In this document: positions 23,587 to 33,240 of the stretch, in pieces | Layout of the letters: each line of letters starts with the position of its first letter | How positions within the stretch are numbered: position 1 is the first letter of the stretch | The notes under the pieces: generated by a model | What the model was told of the DNA's origin: nothing | Seen by the model: the letters and a program-made list of their open reading frames with translations, nothing else | Database searches by the model: none | Translations under genes and position numbers: made by a program | DNA from: Isoetes taiwanensis | Taxonomy: Eukaryota; Streptophyta; Lycopodiopsida; Isoetales; Isoetaceae | Reading direction: 5' to 3' | Length of the DNA stretch: 64,000 bases | Assembly (NCBI GenBank): GCA_021234155.1 | Contig: JAJEKV010000037.1 | Location: 1,420,171 to 1,484,170, forward strand

Positions 23587-23800
23587 TGAGAAAAATTGCT
23601 TTGTTAATTAAGTAATTGTATTAATATTCTCTTCAGTTATTATCATGTACTTTATATATATTAATTAATGTCTTACCATGATCTTAACTTGTAAGTGGAA
23701 TTTTCATATGATTTCTTTTATGCCTAACAACAATTGAATTGTAAGCAAGAATGATTAATGTGTAACCCAAATAACAAGTATTGATCATTAATCCTTGCAG
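23587..23800 (+). other. AT-rich intron-like block before gag
   Basis: A very AT-rich stretch contains the donor-like GTAAGT near 23691 and ends with the acceptor-like ATCCTTGCAG at 23791-23800. The gag frame is open backwards exactly to that acceptor, which suggests spliced expression of gag. Confidence 0.45.
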
Positions 23801-23898
23801 CAAGGAACACCGGCTCAGGTTCTCAAGGCCAAGGCCGACATCACCAGTGGGTACCCAGAAACCTATTTGGACGTGATCAGGATGACAACAACGAGGAA

Positions 23899-25080
23899 AT
23901 GACGCCGGAAGCAATCAACGCAAGGCTCGTCCAGATGAGGAATCAGATGCATCAGCTGATCCACTGGGCCACACCATTGATGAATGCCCAAGAACATGCA
24001 CCACCTCCACCTCTACCTCAACAAGGCATTGAAGAAGGTCCACAGCAGGAGGGGCAAGACAATCAGGGGAATGTCAGAGACAGGAAGAGGAAAAGGAAAA
24101 ACAGAAGATCTCCAACTCCACCTAGCTCCAGTTCATCAGATACTTCAGATAGCCAAGACAGTTCTAGCTCAGAAAGTGAGTCCGATACCTCACAGGTAAG
24201 AGCCAGGGCAAGGAAGGCAGGGGACTATCAGAAGAAGGTTGACAGTGCTATGAGCAATGTGTGGAAGACTAGGAAGTTGGGTCAGTTCTCAGGCAAGAAC
24301 AGGTCAGGTATGGAGGCTGAAGCTTGGCTTGACGAAATGGAAGAATTTGGCAACTCCTACGGCATGAAAGATAAGGACATAGGAAAAGTTGCTACAGCTA
24401 ACCTCATTGGACCAGCAAGGATTTGGTGGAAAGGATATGCGAAATCTAACAAGCTAAAAAGGAACAATTGCAGATTCAAGACCTTTAGCAAAGCTTTCCG
24501 CACTATGTGCCAAGATCGCACACGAGCAGGCAGATCCAGCAGTTCTATAGATTGAACCAGGGCACACTGTCAGTAGCAAAGTATACAGAGGAATTTATGC
24601 GGCTCAGGCTCCATGTTCCTGGAGTATCAGAAAGGCAAGCGGCTGATACCTATATTGAAGGGTTGAACAGCAATATCAAGAGGCTAGTTAGAGCAATCAA
24701 CCCAAAGTCAGTTGCAGAAGCTGAGGACAAAGCTATAAGTTTGGAGGAAGCACCATCAACCCCAGCAGAGAAGCAGTCGACCTTCAGGGGTAAAGCTTCA
24801 GGGCAGTACCAAGGGCAGTACCAGAGTAAGCAATCAGCAGCTACACCTTCAGGAGGCCAACAGCAAGGAAAAGCTCATGGTAAGACCTTTGGGGATCGTA
24901 AGCCGCAGAATGCATCAGGGGGCAGCGTCCTAAAGCGTATTTTAGACAGCTTGACTAAAGAGAAGAAACAGGAATGTATTGAGAAGAAGTTATGTTTTAG
25001 GTGCTTCCAGCCAGGGCACCGAACGCATCAGTGCCCATTCGTTATGCAGGCAGCTTTGGCAGAGCTTGGGGATTGGGACT
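23899..25080 (+). pseudogene. gag: gag: capsid and nucleocapsid, one frameshift
   Basis: From the ATG at 23899 (MTPEAINARLVQMRNQMHQL; the frame is open back to 23800) a Pro- and Ser/Asp-rich segment leads into the Ty3-type capsid region, with KLGQFSGKNRSGMEAEAWLD and LIGPARIWWKGYAK. The frame shifts near 24505-24510. The capsid continues in the next frame with [20 protein letters not shown] then MRLR. A CCHC zinc knuckle, [14 protein letters not shown] (about 24994-25035), marks the nucleocapsid that packages the RNA. Gag and pol share one frame after the shift, so they would be made as a single polyprotein. Confidence 0.93.
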
Positions 25081-28000
25081 CACCAACAGAAGCAGATGAA
25101 GACGACGACCAGCAGGAGGCCCAGGACTTCATAGATGGTGAGTGCCATATTTGTGCAAACATTGAGTCAGATAAGATTGAAAATCAGTCCACAGTCATTG
25201 CGGCTGAGGGGATCATAGATAGCAGTCCATATCTAGTATTGATAGATACAGGTAGCTCTCATAATTTTGCCTCTCCTAGGCTAGCTGCCCTAATGAAGAA
25301 CAAGGTATTGAAGTCTAAGCCAAGGCCAGTTGCTATGGCAAACGGCGCCATCCGGCACACTAAGGGGAAGAGGATCATATTCGACATAGACCTTAGTGGA
25401 AGTAAGTGGCCGATGGGAGCAGAAGTCATGGAAATTGGAAGGTATGACCTGATAGTGGAAATGGAATTCCTAAAGCCAGCGAAAGCCATGATCGACTGCG
25501 ACCGCAATGAAGTCTCCATGACGGCACCGGACGGCACCAAATTCATAGTGAAAGGTAAGAAGGCAGCTTCTTCTATGCAGTGTATTTCTTTGAAGCAGCT
25601 AAGGAAAAGTATAGAAAGAAATAAGGTGGATTACCTCTTGAGGTTAGAGGCAATTGAGCCCAATAAGCAGGATGGAAGTGACCAACTCCGGCAGCTACCA
25701 CCTTATAGGGGTGTGGAATGTGAGATCACATTAGCTCCAGATGCTAAGCCTACCAGCAAGGCACCTTACAGGATGAGCACCCCGGAATTGATTGAACTCA
25801 AGAAGCATCTCCAGGAATTGCTTGAGCTTGGGTTTATTAGAGCAAGCGTGTCTCCTTTTGGAGCACCTATACTCTTCGTCAAGAAGAAGGATGGGAGCTT
25901 AAGAATGTGCATAGACTATCGCCAGCTCAACAAGCAGACGATTAAGAATAAGTATGCATTGCCAAGAGCAGATGATTTAATGGACCAGCTCCAGGGAGCC
26001 AAGGTATTCTCTAAGATTGACTTAAGGTCAGGGTACCATCAGATAAGAATAAAAGAAGAGGATATCCATAAGACCGCCTTTAGAACGCGGTATGGTCACT
26101 TTGAGTTTACAGTAATGCCCTTTGGGTTGTCGAATGCTCCAGCAACCTTTATGCGCCTCATGAACGACATCTTCAGAGATTTCTTGGATGAGTTTGTTAT
26201 TGTATTCTTCGACGACATTCTAATCTACAGCAAGTCTATTGAAGAGCATTGTCAGCATTTGAGGAAAGTGTTGGAGAAGTTGAGATGTCATCGGTTGTAT
26301 GGGAAGCTCTCCAAGTGCCACTTTGCAACAGGTAGAGTGGAATATTTGGGGCATGTGGTAACATCAGAGGGAATTTCTACAGATCCATCTAAGATTGAGG
26401 CAATAGTTGATTGGCCAGCTCCAAGGAATGTGGCAGAAGTAAGAAGCTTTCTCGGGTTGGCGGGATATTATAGAAAGTTCGTGAAGGACTTTGCTAAGTG
26501 GGCATCCCCTTATCGGACCTCACTAAGGCCAAGAAGATTAAGGATTGGACTAGCCATTGGTTAGAGAAAGTCCAAGCTTCCTTTGAGAAGCTCAAAGAGG
26601 CCTTAACAACAGCGCCAGTGCTTGTTCTCCCGGATCCGAGTAAAGATAAGTTGGTAGCAACAGATGCAAGCAAGATAGCAACAGGAGCAGTCTTGATGCA
26701 AGAAGGAAGGGTAGTCGCCTACGACTCGAAGAAGATGAACGATGCCGAGCAACGCTACCCAACCCATGATCAGGAGTTGCTAGCCATTGTCAGGGCATTA
26801 AGGATATGGAGGCATTATTTGCTGGGAAGGAAGTTTCAGTTGGATACTGATCACCAGAGCCTTCAATATCTTTTCACTCAACCACTCCTTAATCTAAGGC
26901 AAAGGAGGTGGATGGAATTCCTTGAGGAGTATGATTTTGATATAGTATATAAGCCCGGCAAGCTTAATGTTGTGGCAGATGCTCTCTCTAGGAGACCATT
27001 TGAAACAAGAACGCATTGTAATGCGATTTCCACTCTTACGAGTGAGTTTGGTAAGAAGATTGAAGAGACCCTGCAATCAGATGCTGATTTCAAGGAAGTA
27101 TGGGCAAGTCTATCTAGGGAAGCCAGAACAGATAAGGAACGAGAAGCCTTCAAGCATTATAGAAAGGAAGGTAACTTGTTGTATCACAAGCATAAGTTGT
27201 GTGTGCCCGAATCGTCAGGTATAAGGAAGTTAATTCTTCATGACACACACAACAGCCCAATAGTAGGGCATGCAGGGTTTATGAAGACCTACTTCAAGAT
27301 TCGAAGTAGTTATTTCTGGCCAGGGATGAAGAAACAGATAGCCAGATATATTCGGGAATGCCAGTTGTGTCAGCAGACCAAAGCAGAGCAGCTTCGAATT
27401 CCAGGTGCTTTAGAGCCATTGGGGGTGCCAAATGCTAAGTGGGAGGTCATAAGTATGGATTTTATCACAGGACTCCCTAGAACTCTTCGAGGCAAGGATG
27501 CATTAATGGTTGTCGTAGACAAATTATCTAAGATGGCACATTTTGTGCCTTGTAGAACTACGGACACCGCATTAGATACTGCCAAGTTATTTGTAAAGGA
27601 GATTTTTAGACTCCATGGCATGCCTCGGGAGATAATTTCAGACAGGGACTCCAAGTTTATGAGTGCCTTTTGGCAGGACCTCTTTAGCACCATTCAGACG
27701 AAGCTCTCCATGAGCACGGCATATCATCCGCAGACAGATGGTCAGACGGAGAGGACGAATCGCATCATCGAGGATATGCTTCGAAGTTATGTGTGGAATA
27801 AGCAATCCAAGTGGGATGAGTTCATCCACTTGGTGGAATTCGCCTACAATAGTGCCAAGCAGGAGTCATCCCAGATGTCTCCTTTCATGGTGAATTATGG
27901 GTACCAGTGCCTAACCCCGGATACTTGGCACAATCCCGTGTCAAAGGTTGAAGTATCCCAGCAGATGCTTGGTGATATGCAGCAGTTGGTGGAAGAAGTA

Positions 28001-28504
28001 AGGGGTTACTTATTGGCAGCAAGAAGTCGGCAGAAGAGTGTAGCCGACAGGCACAGGACCGTAAGGGAGTTTAAGGAAGGTGATAGCGTTTGGTTGAAGA
28101 TCAAGGTTAAGCAAGCTAAGCTTCGGATTGGCAGTTGCAAGAAGCTTGCCCCTAGGTGGGCTGGTCCGTTCAAGATTTTGGAGAGAGTGGGCTCCCAAGC
28201 CTACAAGTTGGATCTTCCGGCCCATCTTAAGGTTCACAAGGTTTTCCACGTAAGTTTATTGAAAATGCACAATCCTAACCCTGAGGAGGTTTTGGATACT
28301 CCAACTTTGTTGAAAATGACGGAAGAACAAGTGGAAATTGTGCCTGAGTTACTTCTTGATAAGTCATTCAAGAAGACTAGGAGGTCTCAGTTCCTCCAAT
28401 ACTTGGTCAAGTGGAAGCACTTGCCCGTGGAAGACGCGACTTGGGTATTGAAGCAAGATTTGGAGAAGCAATACCCAGATTTTATGAAGGAGTTTGATGG
28501 GTGA
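25081..28504 (+). pseudogene. pol: pol: protease, RT, RNase H, integrase with chromodomain
   Basis: The domains run in order. An aspartic protease has [13 protein letters not shown] (about 25235). The reverse transcriptase has [31 protein letters not shown] and the catalytic FFDDILIYS (about 26205). A one-base frame change follows near 26500-26515 (after FVKDFAKW). RNase H has ATDASKIATGAVL and TDHQSLQYL. The integrase has a HHCC zinc-binding part (H...H...CQLCQQ) and a D,D-35-E core with SMDFITGLP, SDRDSKF and DGQTERTNR. The C-terminal chromodomain (about 28390-28500) has FLQYLVKWKHLP and DATWVLKQDLEKQYP. The first aromatic-cage position looks substituted, whereas both Trp residues are kept. 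Chromodomains steer integration to marked chromatin. Confidence 0.96.
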
Positions 28505-29370
28505 GTCGTCTCCGACTTGGTCGACCCCGACTTGCCAGGAGGTTAGCTTAGTATGCTTCTTAGTTAGCCTTAAGTTCTGGCTCATGTCTTCTAGTTGGTA
28601 AGAATACATGTGCCAGAATCTTGGAACGTGTGGGCGATGATGGGATACGCCTTTAAGGCATTCTCTAGGCCAACACGCACCAAGAGGTGCGCATGACAAT
28701 TAGGGTCATGTGAGTGAGGAATGAGGCATGGTGGGCGATGATGGGACATCGATCGGATGCTCTCTATGCCGCGATGCGGGGTACGCACACCTGACCGTAG
28801 GAGGGTCATGGTGAAGGTTAAAGTGATCATGCGCGATGATGGGATCGTGAGACGTTCCCTAGCTTAAGACCCTTGGGGCATGATGCACTAGGGGTACTCG
28901 GCACCGGGTAACCGAGTACAAGGTAGCACTTGATCATGGGCGATGATGGGATCATCCTAAATGGTCCTTAAGCTCAAATCCGAAAGGGCCATGATCGAAT
29001 GCAAGGTATTGTAAGGGGGGTGGTCCCCTAAAACCACAAATTTATTAATTAAACTAACGTAATGTGCTCCTTGTGCAGACAAGTGAGAAGAAGCATCGGG
29101 GTGGGGCGCATTACGAGAAGATGGGGGAACCATAATTTAGATTATGAACCCTAATAACTCTTATAATAATGTTTTGAATTATTGTAAGAAGGAACCTTGT
29201 TAAGGCTATATAATTTTGTATAAGTACAAATATAGCCTAAATTTTGACATCTAACTCTTTAATAGGAAGTTGATCGTTTAAATTAAATTTTAAGTGTATG
29301 TTCTTATGATTGTTTTGCAGGATAGAGTAGGCTCGTCACCTTAGCGCAATGCTGAGGACAGCATTGTCCT
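28505..29370 (+). repeat. 3' internal non-coding region with ~100-bp degenerate repeat
   Basis: The motif GCGATGATGGGA occurs four times, near 28633, 28735, 28831 and 28941, with similar flanking words (GGTCATG, GATCATG). Two acceptor-like sites follow, CTTGTGCAG near 29079 and TGTTTTGCAG near 29320, separated by AT-rich DNA. No protein frame was seen. Confidence 0.7.
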
Positions 29371-29383
29371 AAGGGGGGGAGAA
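29371..29383 (+). promoter_or_regulatory. Polypurine tract
   Basis: AAGGGGGGGAGAA lies directly before the 3' LTR, the standard primer for plus-strand DNA synthesis. Confidence 0.95.
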
Positions 29384-31012
29384 TGTGACGTTCCAGAGGA
29401 ATATACGCTATAAATACGTATATTCCTGGACCCGTCACCATACAAGACTACCTAGGTAGCCTTGTATAGGTAGCCTTGTATACATTAGAAAGTGGCAAGG
29501 GGTGCACATCTAAGTTAATTGTTTAACTTAGATAACCTTAGGATAAGACCCATTTCCACATGGCCTTATCCTATTGGGCAACCGCCACACGGCCTCATCC
29601 TAGTGGTGCCACGTGGCATCCCATGTGGACCCACACCTATATTAGCTCTAACCCTAACCCTAGACCCTTTTCCCTGACCTATCTACGTGCCCGAAACCCC
29701 GTTTCGAGCACCGTTCGTCATAGCCTAGCCTGGAGCAGCAGCCCCTGGGAGGTGTGTATGATCGTTGAGGGAGCAAGCCATCGAACCACGTCGAGGAGCA
29801 TGGAGACGCCAGGGATGGGAGGAAGCGCTTCTGGAGGAGGTAGGTTGAGTAGAGTTCATGATAGTTCATCTGGAAGTTAGCACTCCAGATGGGTTAGTAT
29901 TTCGTGTCTAGAGTAGAGCCACCCTAGAACCTTCGTTGAACATCTTGAACCCTAATCAAAGAACCCTAACTGTTAGTTAGATATGTATGATTAGGTTAAG
30001 ATGTTCATATGATATTGTTCATGATGTGATATATGTGTTGTTGGTTGATCATGTTGTTCCTCTTGTGTTGGGAAGGGGGGTAGAGACCTAGGGCCATATG
30101 TAGTATGCTCCTAGTGTAGATCCCTTAGTTCCTATTAGATGCGGCCTGTGCATAGGAACCCACCAGGCTATGGACGCTATGGTGTGACTCAGCACTACAC
30201 AACGGGGCTAGAGGCAAGATGGAGGGAGGATCCCTGCCGAGTGGGGGCTACGGGGGATCCCATAGTGGGCTAGGCTTATGGTCGGTCACTTCGTGTGGGC
30301 CGGGCATGGGTCCGACACCTCCTGGGGCAATGGTGTTGCCCTGCCTCTCAAGAGTTGCAAGTGTCAGCTTGGCTCTTGTTTTGGGGGGTTCAGTCGGGTA
30401 TGAATCGTGTGTCGTCACGATTCTCTAGTCGCCCGTAGAGCCTCTAGACCCCGGGAAGGGGAGATGCAACCCTTCCTACCTCTACGGACCAGGGAGATGC
30501 AACCTGGAGTAGTCCCGATGGGTGATGCCATGGGATTGCGTATCCGGAAGGTTAGGAACTAGCCCATCTGCAAAGTATGCACAGGAGGGGCGGATGGAGT
30601 GGTCAACCCTAGCCATTGTCTTATGCCAGCCCCGCCATTGTTATGACTCGGTCTGATCTATCTTGAGGCCTAGCCAGTTAGTCGACTTCCCTATGCGTCG
30701 GAGCCACGGGTAGTAGCTCTCATGCTTTATGGTATATGATTATGTTCTTTGCGTCTATGGATATGTGGATGAGCTACCCTTCGAGGTAGTATGTTATATT
30801 GCTTTGTATTGCTAGTTCTGACGATGTTGTGCTTCCGCTGTGATAAGAGCCTATAGGGGAAGGGCACGCAAGACACCTTCGTGTCCCCTACCCGCACTAC
30901 GATCATCTCAGAGTGCGGGATAGACGGAGGGCATGTGCGGTTGTTGAGCCGGACGGGGGATTTCCTGTCGAGTGTACGGCCGGGTGCCATATATTTAGCA
31001 GGGAGCGTCACA
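29384..31012 (+). repeat. 3' LTR
   Basis: Starts TGTGACG and ends CGTCACA. It matches the 5' LTR with about 20 substitutions, nearly all transitions, and three indels. Confidence 0.97.
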
Positions 31013-31017
31013 GGCAT
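31013..31017. repeat. 5-bp target site duplication, right (GGCAT)
   Basis: Pairs with 18037-18041. Confidence 0.95.
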
Positions 31018-31267
31018 AATCCGTACCCCAGCGGCCTGTCTCAATTCTGAGATGGTGGGACCCTGTCCTCATTGCAGCTATGGCTCTCCATTTCTTGGTA
31101 GAGATGTGTGCCTTCAAATATTGGTGAGGGCCATGTTCGAGTGACGGATTAACCTGCGTGTGGTAGTGCTCTGTTTTGCGCTTCGCAAGAGTGAGCACAT
31201 CCCACAGAGAGGCAGCAAAGCGCTCATTCAAATGCAGCTCATGTTCCTCGATATCCGGCATAGCCAT
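31018..31267 (-). pseudogene. LINE ORF2 C-terminal fragment, copy 2, right part
   Basis: The minus strand encodes HQYLKAHISTKKWRAIAAMR and HHLRIETGRW. It continues, across the LTR element, into the part at 17737-18036. Confidence 0.8.
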
Positions 31268-32299
31268 AATTTGTTGATAGTTTATGGACCATCTTGTAAT
31301 GAATGTGCGTTACTAAATGTGCATTACAGAGAAACATATGGATTTGGTGACTTTGAACTTTTAGAGCTTCGGTGGAAGGAAAGATGCATGTATGTCTTCA
31401 GCTATTTAGCTTTAGAAATTCGTGTTCTCAAGAACATATATGAAGAAGCTTATGATATTCTAGTTAAGCAGATGCCGATTGAAGCTAGATTTTGTAGTGA
31501 AGCTATTTTTATTAATATATGGAAAATGAGTTCTTTAAAATGTTGTTGGCGATTGAAGCTGGATTTCGTATTGGATATAAATATATGGAAAATGAGTTGT
31601 TTGGAATGCTGTTTGACAGAATGGAGAAGTGGGATGATATTTGAGAATGGATAAGTAGGATGATATTTGATAAGTAGGATGCTGCATAACCCTTGATATT
31701 TAAAATAAAAAAGTTTTAAGCAATTGAAATGGCATGTGGGAGCACATTTGACTCATGCTCCAATTTGGCTGGGAATTTGGGGGAATGTTGTCAGATATGG
31801 ATACGAACATTGGTAGTGAGGAAAGGAGTATGCACATTGCAGAAGGAAAGTGGTAGATTTTTGAAAAAAGGGGATATTAAACTACAAGATCACAAAAGGG
31901 GGGAATTGTTGAGAAAAGTGGTATTAACTGAGTAAGGGGATATTAAACTATAAAATCACAAAAAGGGGATGGTTGAGAAAAGGGCATGAATGGAGTAAGG
32001 GGATATCGGGATTGTTAAGAAAAGGGTATGAACATTGGTTGCAAGAAATGGGGTAGGAATATTGCATATGTCGAAATGGAGTATAAAAAAAAAAAAAAAA
32101 AGTAAGGGGATATTAAACTACAAAATCACAAAAGGGGGATTGTTGCTAGAAAAGGGTATGAACATTAGTTGTGAGAAAAGGGGTATGAACATTGGATATG
32201 CCAACGGAGGATATAAAAAAAAAAAAATTAATTCGGGGAATACTAATCTACAAAATCATAAAGGGAGGATTATAGCCAAATACCCCGTTTCTTAAAATC
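31268..32299 (+). repeat. Unrecognised duplicated block with minisatellite, copy 2
   Basis: Same content as 8882-9990. The open frame (31160-31654) holds the same conserved segment and here runs on through an internal repeat (NIWKMSxLxCC twice). The minisatellite lies at about 31860-32290, with a poly(A) run shorter than in copy 1. Confidence 0.6.
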
Positions 32300-32671
32300 A
32301 TATCCATTACAGGAAAAGGGGGATTTTGCGGGGTTGCTTGTGGGAGATTTTAAGGAGAATGTGGGCATCATTTTTGATGTGATATGGCCATGTTTCTTTG
32401 CAGCATCAATGGCTCTCATGCCATATTGGTTATCAATGCTAGTAGATGCACCAGTTTGGGGAAGAAATGTTATAAACCATGTTGAAACTCGTCTTGAAAC
32501 AATATGAAGTGCAGTTTGTCTATATAATTTTTTTGCATCTAGCAGTTTTGTGCAAACCTTATTGTCCTCATCTGCATAGTAGGAAAGGTTGTTATAGTAC
32601 CCGATTGCCTGAAATAATATTTTTGCCATCTCCTGCATGTCAACAATGCCAATAATAGAGACTTGCTGCAT
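32300..32671 (-). pseudogene. Ankyrin-repeat protein fragment, copy 2
   Basis: The uninterrupted minus frame from the ATG at 32671 carries QEMAKILFQAIGYYNN, YRQTALHIVSRRVSTW and DAAKKHGHI. It has seven T where copy 1 has eight, so the frame is intact here. No flanking exons were recognised. Confidence 0.6.
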
Positions 32672-33240
32672 TACATATTATACAGGACTAGGTGCTTGGC
32701 AAAGTACAATAGAGGCCGATTTTTTTAGTCAATCAAAAGTTGAAATATAGTTAAGTTAATCACAAAGAACAAAAGAGCTTGCAGATTAATGTTTAATGTG
32801 CCCTTTCAAACTCTGTACGCCAAACAGTATGCACATTCCTTGCTCCTTAACCTTTGTTTTGTCTTTACCATTTAAAACCATGTGGTGTTAAACCAAAAGA
32901 TTATCAATTTATCACAAAAAACAAAAGAGCTAGTTCAATATAAGCACCTTATATCCTTCAAGTTACATTTGTTTATACGATGTATCCTTTGAATGTCAAC
33001 GTCATTATATTTGTTTCTTGAACTCCTGCGTCTTTTCTTTTCTGGCTAATACAACATGTTTATAGTTTGTCTTTTGTCATGGTTGTTGTACAGAGGTGAC
33101 AACTTGCAAAAAGATAGGAGGACAAGACAACCACTTTGTATGATTACACTATAGACCAAGGATACAAGGTGAATGTGATCCTATTATTATAGCTATTTAC
33201 AACCATAGAAGCTTATTCACAAATGCAGTGCAACCAAACT
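32672..33240. other. Duplicated spacer, copy 2
   Basis: Corresponds to 10346-10915. No gene was seen. Homology to copy 1 ends at about 33240, exactly where the tandem array begins. Confidence 0.6.

Larger units (their letters stand above)
18042..31012 (+). mobile_element. Ty3/gypsy chromovirus carrying a histone H3-like gene
   Basis: A structurally complete 12,971-bp LTR retrotransposon: 5' LTR 18042-19698, tRNA-Met primer site 19700-19711, three extra frames (20274-23586), gag-pol with protease, reverse transcriptase, RNase H, integrase and chromodomain (23899-28504), polypurine tract 29371-29383, and 3' LTR 29384-31012. It is flanked by GGCAT. The order protease-RT-RNase H-integrase and the C-terminal chromodomain define a Ty3/gypsy chromovirus. 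By eye the LTRs differ by about 20 substitutions plus three indels (roughly 1.2 percent), so the insertion is fairly young. Coding frames are interrupted by three one-base shifts. The extra frames make it much longer than typical chromoviruses of about 5-7 kb. Confidence 0.97.
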
